Shown: one piece after another, positions 40,100 to 48,559 of the stretch
Layout: each line of letters opens with the position of its first letter
Numbering within the stretch: the first letter of the stretch is position 1
From: Labrenzia sp. PHM005
Lineage (GTDB): Bacteria > Pseudomonadota > Alphaproteobacteria > Rhizobiales > Stappiaceae
Direction: 5' to 3'
Assembly (NCBI RefSeq): GCF_006517275.1
Contig: NZ_CP041191.1
Span: 4,893,001 to 4,957,000 of the forward strand
DNA: 64,000 bases
The notes under the pieces: model-generated
Told to the model about the DNA's origin: nothing
The model's database searches: none
What the model saw: only the letters and a program-made list of their open reading frames with translations
Translations under genes and position numbers: made by a program

Positions 40100-41986
40100 T
40101 TACTTAGCCATATAAAACTCATCCATGCGATGAATTCCATAATGCGCACCCGGATCCCAGCCATAGATGCCTTCGAGCGGAACGTTTTTGACCCCCTTGA
40201 CCACGACAGGCTGGCGGACGCCTGAAACCAAGCCAATGCGGATGGTTTCGTCCGCATGGATCTGGAGCATTTCTTGCCAAATCGCCGTGCGCTCGTCCGG
40301 TGTCTTGGAAACCAGCCAGGCTTCATAAAGCTCCATCAACCGCTTGGCAGGCGCCCAATCCATTGGTTCACCGCCAGATCCCTTGGTTTCATAGTGATCG
40401 CCCCAGGCGTGCCAGGTCAGGCTCTCCGATTGCACCGGTGCAAGCTCCTCTGGGTCCATATCAGCGGTCGGAATACCATTATCCATGCCCCACCAAACCG
40501 ACATCACCAGATCACCGGTGATCGCGCGTTCACGCAGGTTGTCGCGCTGGCTCGGCTTGGCAAACAGCTTGACGCCGATGTCTTTCCAGTTCTCAGCAAT
40601 CAGTTCAAGAGCATCGGATTGGGTTTCGCTCTCGCCGGACGTCTCAACAATGATCTCCAGTGGCCGTCCGTCAGGCATCAGGCGGATCCCCTTGCCGTTC
40701 CGCTCCGTGAGGCCAATTTCGTCCAGCAGCGCATTCGCTTTTTCTGGATCGTATTCGGCCCACTTCCTGGTGTATTCCGGCAAATAAAGCGGGCTCATGC
40801 TCAACACGGTGTCGTTGCCCGGTGTTCCGAGGCCGAAAAACAGAACCCGGTTCAAGAGGTTCCGGTCGATCCCGATCGACAAAGCATGACGGAAACGGGT
40901 GTCACGCATCAGTTTCCGCCAGACAGGGTCCTTGACGGTCAAGTTTGGCAGGATCGACATTTCCGACCCCTTGGCATTGGACCAAAGCGCGGTCACATAA
41001 TCGTTCAGCTTCTCGCCCTTTTTCAGCACGGTGATGTCAGAAAAGCTCAAATTACGCGCCTGAAGATTGCTTTCTCCGGCTTGGGTCTTTGCCGGGATCA
41101 GCTTGCCATCGGCAACAGTCATGATGACTTCGTCGATATACGGCAGTTGCTGGCCCGTGCTGTCGATGCGGTGGTAGTACGGATTCCGTTCTAAGATGAA
41201 CCGCAGGTCACTGTTGTCATTGCTGCGCACCCAAGGCTGAAGCGTCGGCAGGTCCACATTGCGGGCGCTGTACATTTCGTCTTTCTTGCCGTGCAGAGGC
41301 GCCCAGCTGCGGGCTTTTACCTTGGCAGCCTCGGAGGCAATGAAATCCGGATCGCCGTATTTCTCATGGTATTGCTTCAAATAATGCGCCGGACGGTAGA
41401 TGAACGGCGGGCGCGCCTTGGCAAGATGTGGCAAGAACAAGGGATTGGGAGCATCCCAAGTAAAGCGGACAGAAGTCTCGTCAATCACTTCGAATTTCGG
41501 ACCTTTGCCATCCGCCAGAAGAAACGGCGGCAGGCCGGATGGGGTCAGCTTCTCGTTGGTGACGACATCTTCAAAATAGTAGCGGAAGTCTTCAGCCCCA
41601 AAAGGATGCCCGTCAGACCATTTGTGACCTTCCCGGGTATGCAGCGTAAAGATACGCCCGTCCTCGACTTCAACACTCTCCAGCAGATCTGGAACCAGTT
41701 CGAGCTTGTCGTTGTAGCCCATCAGGCGCGCATAGCCCCAAACATTGATCAACCGAACGTCTTTTGCTCGCCCAATCAAAGTATTCAGAGAACCACCATG
41801 CTTGCCTATGGTCCGCCCTTTGGCTTCCAAATCCACGACAAGTGGTTCAGACGGCACGCGCTCAGCAACAGGTGGCAAATTCGGATCGAGCCCCGGAATT
41901 TCTTTCAATTCCAGGGCGGCCACAGGCCCGGCGAGCGCAAAGGCGGACAGGAAGACACCTGACGCCAAGGCTTTTTTAAAGTTCAT
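40100..41986 (-). CDS. Family 5 extracellular solute-binding protein
   Basis: The 628-residue periplasmic binding protein has a Sec signal peptide (KKALASGVFLSAFALAGPVA, cleaved near residue 25) and the SBP_bac_5 (DppA/OppA/NikA) fold: LVPDLLESVEVEDGRIFTLH, REGHKWSDGHPFGAEDFRYY, RHALSIGIDRNLLNRVLF and EYDPEKANALLDEIG. At over 600 residues it is of YejA-like size, larger than DppA. Its ATG overlaps the ATPase stop (ATGA) and follows GAGGGGAC. Substrates would be peptides or peptide-like natural products. Confidence 0.92.
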   Translation of the reverse strand: MNFKKALASGVFLSAFALAGPVAALELKEIPGLDPNLPPVAERVPSEPLVVDLEAKGRTIGKHGGSLNTLIGRAKDVRLINVWGYARLMGYNDKLELVPDLLESVEVEDGRIFTLHTREGHKWSDGHPFGAEDFRYYFEDVVTNEKLTPSGLPPFLLADGKGPKFEVIDETSVRFTWDAPNPLFLPHLAKARPPFIYRPAHYLKQYHEKYGDPDFIASEAAKVKARSWAPLHGKKDEMYSARNVDLPTLQPWVRSNDNSDLRFILERNPYYHRIDSTGQQLPYIDEVIMTVADGKLIPAKTQAGESNLQARNLSFSDITVLKKGEKLNDYVTALWSNAKGSEMSILPNLTVKDPVWRKLMRDTRFRHALSIGIDRNLLNRVLFFGLGTPGNDTVLSMSPLYLPEYTRKWAEYDPEKANALLDEIGLTERNGKGIRLMPDGRPLEIIVETSGESETQSDALELIAENWKDIGVKLFAKPSQRDNLRERAITGDLVMSVWWGMDNGIPTADMDPEELAPVQSESLTWHAWGDHYETKGSGGEPMDWAPAKRLMELYEAWLVSKTPDERTAIWQEMLQIHADETIRIGLVSGVRQPVVVKGVKNVPLEGIYGWDPGAHYGIHRMDEFYMAK

Positions 41987-43875
41987 GCTGCAGTCCCCTC
42001 AAGCGCCCCGGCATTCTTAAGGCCAGGTGCGCAGACATAATGTTCTGGTTCTATTTCAAAGAGCGATGGACGGTCACCACCGGTCAGCCGAAAGGGTTCC
42101 GGCCAAAGGTGCGGTTCCGATGCACGATTGGCATCGAGAGCCGCAAAATCTAGAGGCGCCGACAGATCTGGCTCCGGAACAGCCGACAACAGCGCCTTTG
42201 TGTAAGGATGAAGCGGATTGGAGACGACTTCCCGGGTTTCTCCAAGCTCGACCAGCCGGCCGCGGCACATCACGGCGATCCGGTCTGCGATGTAGTCGAC
42301 AACCGCCAAATTATGACTGACGAACAGATACGTGAGATTGAGGTCCCGCTTCAGATCTTGAAGCAGGTTCAAAATCTGCGCCTGTACCGACACGTCCAGC
42401 GCGGACGTCGGCTCATCGCACAAAATAAATTCTGGATTGAGAGCAAGCGCTCGGGCGATTCCGATCCGCTGACGCTGACCGCCGGAGAAGGAATGCGGAT
42501 ACCGGCGCAGGAACCTTGGGTCGAGCCCTACGAGTGTCATAAGACCGCGGACCCGCTCGGCCCGTTCTTCCGCAGTGCCAATGTTATGCACCTCGAACGG
42601 TTCGGACAGGATGTCGTTGACAGTCATTCGCGGGTTTAGCGAGGAAAACGGATCCTGGAAAATCAGCTGAACCCGGCGGCGGTAGTCCATCAAATCAGCG
42701 CCAGACAGATCGGCTATGTTTTCAAGCCCGTGGCCGCGATTGTAGACGACTTCGCCGTGTTCCAGGCCAATCGCCCTCAGGATCGCCTTAGCAGCCGTCG
42801 TTTTACCCGATCCCGATTCACCAACCAAACCAAGGCATTCGCCGCGTTTGATGGTCAAATTGATGCAATCCAGCGCTGTCAGGGTTTTGGGTTTCGATCC
42901 GAAAAAAGATCCCTTGCGAAGGGTGAATTCCTTGGTCGCATTGCGCATTTCGACCAGCGTCTCACCTGGCAACACATCACACTTCGGCCGGTTCTTCGTT
43001 AGGTCATCCGACTTTACTTCGATTGGACGGATCGGCACCAGCCGCTCGTTTTTGTCCATATGAAAGCCTGGAACCGCATTCAAAAGCGCCTTCAGGTAAT
43101 CATGCTGCGGGTTGGAAAAGAGCTGCTCTGCGGTGCCTTTTTCCATGATCCGGCCATGATAAATCACCGCAATCTCGTCTGCCATATTGGCGACCACACC
43201 AAAATCATGGGTGATCATCAGAACTGACATTCTGAGTTCTGATTGCACATCGCGAATGAGTTTTAAGATCTCCGCCTGAATGGTTACATCGAGCGCAGTC
43301 GTCGGCTCGTCGGCGATCAGCAGCGCTGGCCGGCAAATCATGGCCATCGAAATCATCGCACGCTGGCGTAATCCGCCGGACAATTCGAACGGATACGTGT
43401 CCAAAGCGCGCGCGGGGTCCGGAAACTGAACCAAACGCAGCATTTCTTGTGTCAGTTCACGGGCTTCCGCTCCAGAAACGTTGCGGTGGAGCATGGCCGC
43501 TTCGCCGATCTGATCGCCGATCGTATGCAGTGGCGACAAAGACGTCATCGGCTCTTGGAAAATGATCGCGACCCGATTGCCGCGCAGATGGCGCATTTGC
43601 GGGCCCTTACGGTCCAACGCGGCAATGTCGACTGGCTGCTCGGTGCCGGTAGGATCAGATAGGATAACTTTGCCGGCGGTTACCGACGCCGCCTGCGGCA
43701 GCAAACCCATGATTGTCTGGGAAATGACCGTTTTTCCGGAACCAGACTCTCCCACGAGAGCCACGGTCTTGTTCTCCGGCACAACGAAAGACACATCGTC
43801 GACGGCCTGCGTCCGGCCTTCGGCAGTATTAAACTCTACTGTCAGCCCCTCGATGGAGAGAACATTCACCGTCAT
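41983..43875 (-). CDS. Fused dual-NBD oligopeptide ABC ATPase
   Basis: The 630-residue protein fuses two oligopeptide-type ATPases (DppD and DppF equivalents; YejF-like). NBD1: Walker A GESGSGKT (residues ~40), signature LSGGLRQRAMI, Walker B LLIADEPTTALD. NBD2 from about 310: GESGSGKTTAAK, FSGGQRQRIGIARAL, ILCDEPTSALDVS. Both sites look fully active. It is the first gene of the operon; ATG at 43875 follows GGGAGG. The promoter region holds a consensus CRP-type palindrome 110 bases upstream. Confidence 0.95.
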   Translation of the reverse strand: MTVNVLSIEGLTVEFNTAEGRTQAVDDVSFVVPENKTVALVGESGSGKTVISQTIMGLLPQAASVTAGKVILSDPTGTEQPVDIAALDRKGPQMRHLRGNRVAIIFQEPMTSLSPLHTIGDQIGEAAMLHRNVSGAEARELTQEMLRLVQFPDPARALDTYPFELSGGLRQRAMISMAMICRPALLIADEPTTALDVTIQAEILKLIRDVQSELRMSVLMITHDFGVVANMADEIAVIYHGRIMEKGTAEQLFSNPQHDYLKALLNAVPGFHMDKNERLVPIRPIEVKSDDLTKNRPKCDVLPGETLVEMRNATKEFTLRKGSFFGSKPKTLTALDCINLTIKRGECLGLVGESGSGKTTAAKAILRAIGLEHGEVVYNRGHGLENIADLSGADLMDYRRRVQLIFQDPFSSLNPRMTVNDILSEPFEVHNIGTAEERAERVRGLMTLVGLDPRFLRRYPHSFSGGQRQRIGIARALALNPEFILCDEPTSALDVSVQAQILNLLQDLKRDLNLTYLFVSHNLAVVDYIADRIAVMCRGRLVELGETREVVSNPLHPYTKALLSAVPEPDLSAPLDFAALDANRASEPHLWPEPFRLTGGDRPSLFEIEPEHYVCAPGLKNAGALEGTAA

Positions 43876-43984
43876 TTACCTCCCAGCGCCCGGATTGTCC
43901 GCGAGACCTACTAAGCCCATGTTGCAAAACAAAGACAATCAAATTCGTGCTGCATTAGCAACGCAATAATCTAGTATCGGGCGC

Positions 43985-44000
43985 TGTGATCTAAATCACA
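43985..44000. promoter_or_regulatory. CRP/cAMP-receptor-type palindrome
   Basis: TGTGATCTAAATCACA contains the perfect CRP half sites TGTGA-N6-TCACA, with the flanking T/A also symmetric. It lies between the importer operon (start 43875) and the 3' end of an adenylate cyclase gene (44059), both on the minus strand. Regulation of the importer by a cAMP-binding CRP/FNR-family protein is the simplest reading. Confidence 0.75.
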
Positions 44001-44058
44001 TGTTCAGAATAAACTTTTGAAAGGCGTATTATGCCCACAGGTAAGGACAAAACCGCCC

Positions 44059-45939
44059 TTACTCTGCGGCGGAAACCGGGGCAATGCCGGGCTCTTCTTC
44101 CTGCGCTGACACCGCTCCCACTGGGTCGAGCCAATAGACATCCATTCGGCCGCTACGGCCGCGCAAGTGGTGCGCACCCACTTCTTTCTGGCTTCGCTCA
44201 TTGGGAAGGCGGCGCACGGTTTCAGCGCTGGCAAGAATCGTCACCTCTGGATCCCCTGCCACCTCGCGGCCCAAATGCTGCAGCCGTTCGGCGGCGTTCA
44301 CCGTGTCGCCCACAACCGTGTAGTTCCAGCGATCAAGGGCGCCGACATTGCCGACCAAGGCTGGACCGGTGTGAATGCCGATACGCATGCGAATCTGCGG
44401 CAGGCCCTCCGCTTGTGCGGCTTCATTGGCCTCTTTTAAGGCAGCCGCTATCTTGCGGGCCGTCCGCACAGCCGCTTCCGCATGATCCGGCTGGTCATCC
44501 GGCGCACCCCAGAAGGCAAGCATGCCGTCGCCCAAGAATTTGTCGACAGTCCCACCTTCACTCTCAACGGCTTCCACCAGAATCGCAAAATGCTGGTTGA
44601 GCAAAGCAGCTGCCTGTTCAGCGCTCATATTCTCAGAAAGCGCGGTGAAGCCGACAATATCGCTGAACAGAATCGTCAGCTCCGCTTTGCGGGCTTCCGC
44701 AGCCTTCTCTCCCCCAAGCCGCATCAACTTGATGAACAAAGACCGGGGCACATAGGTGTTCATGGCTTTTAGGCCTTCAACCATCGCGTTGAAAGCCGAC
44801 GCCACCTGATCCATTTCGGCGATCCGGCTTCTCGGCAATGGCTCAACATCATGCAGCGATAAAGTTGCTACCTTTTCGGATTGCCGCGACAGGTTCCGCA
44901 AAGGTCGTGAGAACCGGCGGCCGAGCCAAATGGCGATCAGAACGGAAACAACAAGTGCTCCAAGGCCAACAAATCCGGACCCGGCCAAACGCTCGACTTC
45001 CCGAGAGACGGTCGCGCCCAAATAATACTGTCCGACGGTCAACGGTTCGGCACTGAAACCTGATACTGTACTCCGCATCATCAGATAAACATCAGCTTCC
45101 GTCTCGATAACTGAAACTTCGATACCAAGTTTCGACGCGCGCCCAAATTCATCCAGCGGATCTTCTTGGCCGATGGCTGCTAAAACCGGATCTCCGACGG
45201 TTTCCCAGGATCCAGGCAAGTTTTGAGATATGCTTCCGCCGGTCTGTATCCAGTCGGCGTCAGAGTGCATCAGCACCTCGCCATCACCACCCAGAATGAA
45301 AACCGTGTTGTCGACACCCTCATCCTGCCCGGCAACAATCTGCGCCAGGTTCTCCATGGAGCTTGCAGCGGTTAAGGCGGCAAACATTTCACCTTCATAG
45401 ACCAAAGGCACCGTCACATTGGCGAACAAGCCCACCTCGTGACGCATAATCGGACCCCAAACCGGACCGCTCTCAGCAGTGATCTCCGGAAAATTCTCCG
45501 GTTTCATTCCCGGTGCAGGCACATCGGAGTTGATCCGCCACAGTTTTCCGCTTGGAGCACGATAAACACCAATTCGCCGCCCTTCGCTGTCTGTAACGGC
45601 AAGAGTAGTCAAATCCGTGTTGGTTTTGAGGGCAATGGAAAAGTCCTCAAAAATGCGCTTGCGATCTTCAAGGGATAGAGTGCCGTCTTCAAAAAACGGC
45701 TTGAGCCCAACCACAGCATTTTCAACGGACTGAAAATGGGTCTGAATTTGGCTTTCCAGCGCTTGGGTGCTCAAGATCGTCTTGTCGTTCAACAAAGAGA
45801 ACGTATTCTTGATATTCGCTGACACTGACAAGGCCAGCACGAGCCCGATAGCGATAGCAACAAAACCGCCAAAGCCCAGCCCGACGATCGTCGCGAGCTT
45901 CAGCCGAAACCGGCTGGGTTTGCGGAAAATGCGCACCAT
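44059..45939 (-). CDS. Cache/HAMP adenylate cyclase
   Basis: The 626-residue protein has an N-terminal helix (residues ~15-40), a large extracytoplasmic sensor to about 310 (dCache-like: WGPIMRHEVGLFANVTVPLV, AALTAASSMENLAQIV), a second helix near 320-340, a HAMP domain (RRFSRPLRNLSRQSEKVATL) and a C-terminal class III cyclase domain. Catalytic residues are complete: ILFSDIVGFTALSE (metal Asp), KFLGDGMLAFWGAP (second Asp and adenylate-type Lys), WNYTVVGDTVNAAERL (Thr, Asn, Arg). The ATG at 45939 follows AAAGGA; the earlier ATG at 45957 overlaps that site. It senses an external ligand and makes cAMP. Confidence 0.9.
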   Translation of the reverse strand: MVRIFRKPSRFRLKLATIVGLGFGGFVAIAIGLVLALSVSANIKNTFSLLNDKTILSTQALESQIQTHFQSVENAVVGLKPFFEDGTLSLEDRKRIFEDFSIALKTNTDLTTLAVTDSEGRRIGVYRAPSGKLWRINSDVPAPGMKPENFPEITAESGPVWGPIMRHEVGLFANVTVPLVYEGEMFAALTAASSMENLAQIVAGQDEGVDNTVFILGGDGEVLMHSDADWIQTGGSISQNLPGSWETVGDPVLAAIGQEDPLDEFGRASKLGIEVSVIETEADVYLMMRSTVSGFSAEPLTVGQYYLGATVSREVERLAGSGFVGLGALVVSVLIAIWLGRRFSRPLRNLSRQSEKVATLSLHDVEPLPRSRIAEMDQVASAFNAMVEGLKAMNTYVPRSLFIKLMRLGGEKAAEARKAELTILFSDIVGFTALSENMSAEQAAALLNQHFAILVEAVESEGGTVDKFLGDGMLAFWGAPDDQPDHAEAAVRTARKIAAALKEANEAAQAEGLPQIRMRIGIHTGPALVGNVGALDRWNYTVVGDTVNAAERLQHLGREVAGDPEVTILASAETVRRLPNERSQKEVGAHHLRGRSGRMDVYWLDPVGAVSAQEEEPGIAPVSAAE

Positions 45940-46028
45940 CGGGCTTTGTCCTTTCATAACTTCAGTGTTTCATTGCCTGACAGTTGCCGTCAAATTATGG
46001 CAATCAACACAACAAAGCCTTTCCAATT

Positions 46029-46628
46029 TCATTTCGTATCTGAGGTAGCGAGTGTTTTGCTCAGTGCAAGATCTTGCAGGAGAATCACGGTTTTTGCATC
46101 CCGGATCCGGCCGTCGCCTATCATTTCGAGGGCCTCCGTCAGTGGAATATGAAGCACTTCAATATCTTCGCCTTCATGTTCTGCACCGCCGCCCTCACCC
46201 TTTTTGTGGCCATCGAGGTAGTGGCCGCGGAAGAAGGATAGAAATTCGGTGACCGACCCGGGGCTCATTTGCAGGTCATAGAGATGTTCCAACTCCGACA
46301 CCTCAAAGCCGGTCTCTTCCATCAGTTCCGACCGCATGCGCTCTTCCGGATGAGCTCCTTCCAGGAGCCCAGCGGGCGCTTCGATGAAGCTTTCCGTCCC
46401 GTCGACCAGCCAGACCGGCAGACGGAACTGGCTTGTTAGAAGAACACATTCTGTTTCTGGATTATGGAGCAAGCAGACCGCGCCGTGGCCTCGGTCGTAA
46501 ACTTCGCGGGTTTGCTGCTGCCACGCGCCGTCCCGCCGCCGGTAATTCAGCGTGTATTTGGTCAGTTTGCCCCAGTTTTGCGATAGAACCTCGGATTGAA
46601 GGATTTTCAGTTTTTCTTCATTGCTCAT
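46029..46628 (-). CDS. NUDIX hydrolase, NudK-like
   Basis: The 199-residue protein has the Nudix box: the Glu/Arg core is GLLEGAHPEERMRSELMEET followed by GFEV (residues ~88-112, the REx-type acidic cluster SELMEETG). The preceding LTSQFRLPVWL and ESFIEAPAG match the GDP-mannose pyrophosphatase NudK / ADP-ribose pyrophosphatase branch. It hydrolyses a nucleoside diphosphate linked to another group. It starts 15 bases after the CoA-transferase stop. They look co-transcribed, but a functional link is not obvious. Confidence 0.85.
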   Translation of the reverse strand: MSNEEKLKILQSEVLSQNWGKLTKYTLNYRRRDGAWQQQTREVYDRGHGAVCLLHNPETECVLLTSQFRLPVWLVDGTESFIEAPAGLLEGAHPEERMRSELMEETGFEVSELEHLYDLQMSPGSVTEFLSFFRGHYLDGHKKGEGGGAEHEGEDIEVLHIPLTEALEMIGDGRIRDAKTVILLQDLALSKTLATSDTK

Positions 46629-46642
46629 GAAAACTCCAAAAA

Positions 46643-47821
46643 TCAGTCTTTTTCCGCCAATCCCAATTCCTTGAGAATCTCTGCCGTGTGTTCCCCAAGC
46701 GCTGGTGCTGCCCTTTCCAGAACGAGATTGCCGTTTTTGAAACGGATCGGCGAGCGGACCGAAGCTACAGAACCGCCCTCAACATCCGTGGCAGGCAGTT
46801 CCACTTTCATGGCGCGGTGCTGGATCTGCTTGTCTTCGAAAACGTCTTCGACGGAGTTGATCGGCCCGGCCGGCACGCCTTCCAGTTCCAACGCTGCCAG
46901 GAGGTCGTCGCGGGTCCTTGCCGCAGTCTCGGCAACCAGAATCTCAACCAGCTCAGTCCGGGAGGCGACACGTGCCGCGTTTGTTGCATACCTTGGATCT
47001 TCAGCCAGCTCCGGCCGCCCGAGCACACCGCACAAACGCCGGTATTGGCTATCATTGCCAACTGCAATGATCAGATGGCCGTCTTTTGCCGGAAACACTT
47101 GATAAGGCACGATGTTGGGATGGGCATTGCCGAGGCGCTTTGGTGTTTTGCCGGAGACAAAATAATTAAGGGCCTGGTTCGCCAGCACGCTCACCTGCGC
47201 ATCCAAGAGCGCCATGTCGACCCATTCACCGTCACCGGTTTCATCCCGGCGGCGGAGCGCAGCCAGAACCCCGATCACGCCATATAGGCCGGTAAAAATG
47301 TCGGCAAAGGCAACGCCGATTTTTTGCGGATCACCGTCCGGGTCACCGGTGAGATCCATGATCCCCCCCATGCCCTGGATCATAAAGTCATAGCCGGCCC
47401 GATGCGCATACGGCCCCTCTTGGCCAAATCCGGTGACCGAGCAATAGACCAGCTTCGGGTTGACAGCAGAAAGGTGCTCGTAGTCGAGCCCGTATTTGGC
47501 AAGGCCGCCGACCTTAAAATTCTCAACCAGAACATCAGCATCCGCGACGAGTTTGCGAACAATTTCTTGCCCCTCCTCGGTGCGGAAGTCGACCGTAATC
47601 GAGCGTTTGCCGCGATTGCACGAGTGAAAGTAAGCTGCATCGCCTGCTTCGCCCTCGGACGTGGTCAAGAAAGGCGGCCCCCAGCCGCGCGTGTCATCGC
47701 CCTGCGGACTTTCGACCTTGATTACTTCGGCGCCGAGATCAGCAAGCGTCTGACCAATCCAGGGCCCCGCGAGAATACGGGCCAATTCTACGACCTTGAT
47801 GCCTTTGAGCGGCGCAGTCAT
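46643..47821 (-). CDS. Family III CoA-transferase (CaiB/BaiF type)
   Basis: The 392-residue protein matches family III CoA-transferases: LKGIKVVELARILAGPWIGQ at the start, LGAEVIKVESPQGDDTRGWG, RGKRSITVDFRTEEGQ, and the catalytic-Asp region GGIMDLTGDPDGDPQKIG near 170. These enzymes move CoA between carboxylates (formate/oxalate, carnitine, succinate and others). The acceptor here is unknown. AAGGAC precedes the ATG; 25 bases separate it from the methyltransferase gene upstream. Confidence 0.9.
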   Translation of the reverse strand: MTAPLKGIKVVELARILAGPWIGQTLADLGAEVIKVESPQGDDTRGWGPPFLTTSEGEAGDAAYFHSCNRGKRSITVDFRTEEGQEIVRKLVADADVLVENFKVGGLAKYGLDYEHLSAVNPKLVYCSVTGFGQEGPYAHRAGYDFMIQGMGGIMDLTGDPDGDPQKIGVAFADIFTGLYGVIGVLAALRRRDETGDGEWVDMALLDAQVSVLANQALNYFVSGKTPKRLGNAHPNIVPYQVFPAKDGHLIIAVGNDSQYRRLCGVLGRPELAEDPRYATNAARVASRTELVEILVAETAARTRDDLLAALELEGVPAGPINSVEDVFEDKQIQHRAMKVELPATDVEGGSVASVRSPIRFKNGNLVLERAAPALGEHTAEILKELGLAEKD

Positions 47822-47846
47822 TCGTTTTGTCCTTGAAGTTCCGGTA

Positions 47847-48344
47847 TCAGGCTTCGGATGTCTTGCGATAGATGAAGTTGCGGTCTGCCTTAATCCCTTC
47901 CGGGTTTTCCAGAAGTTCGAAGTTGGCCAGTTTCAATTCCAGGCCGGTCAGAACATAACCGCCGACCGCCATGCGGTCGTTGATCAAGGGGGCAAGCCAG
48001 TGAACCGTTGCAAGATCCGTTGTCGGATCGCCGGAGCCCAGATCAACATGGGCAAAGGACGCTTTGCCGCCGACACGCGGCTCGCAGAAGCCCAATGTGT
48101 CGCGAATATCGCCCTGGATCATATGGTGGGCGTCCGGCGCGCAGCTCGGATGGCAGGTGAGCGCATGATCAAAAACGAAGATTTCCTTATTCGGATAAAT
48201 CTCGCGCAGGTGATCATAGGTCCGGCCGTTGCCTAGTCCCAATTCAAGGATTGGGCCTTCGACCTCGTTCACCTTGTCGACAAGGTACTCAAGGATGATT
48301 TTCTGGGAAGTCATACGGCGGATGAAGCTGTCCAAACGGCTCAT
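47847..48344 (-). CDS. Class I SAM-dependent methyltransferase, short
   Basis: The 165-residue protein contains a shortened Rossmann core: GPILELGLGNGRTYDHLREI (SAM motif I near residue 30), IFVFDHALTCHP, then GDIRDTLGF and FAHVDLGSGDPTTDLATVHW. It resembles a class annotated as class I SAM-dependent methyltransferase in Rhizobiales; the acceptor is unknown. It is the first gene of a minus-strand group with the CoA-transferase and NUDIX genes and shares a 215-base divergent region with pepN. Confidence 0.78.
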   Translation of the reverse strand: MSRLDSFIRRMTSQKIILEYLVDKVNEVEGPILELGLGNGRTYDHLREIYPNKEIFVFDHALTCHPSCAPDAHHMIQGDIRDTLGFCEPRVGGKASFAHVDLGSGDPTTDLATVHWLAPLINDRMAVGGYVLTGLELKLANFELLENPEGIKADRNFIYRKTSEA

Positions 48345-48559
48345 TTAAAAAGTCCTGACTGTGCAACACGGTTGCACTGCATAGACCGTGTCCTGCATCA
48401 GGTCAAAGCCGATAAGGTGCAGTTTTCGAAGTATTGCTCCGCAAACACTTCAACTGCAGGGTAAAGGCGGCCTTGCCCCGTTGACGAACCGCCACAATGT
48501 CTGCAAACGGGACAGCTAACAAAAACCGCACGCACGCGGAGCACTTCGGGGAGACATCG

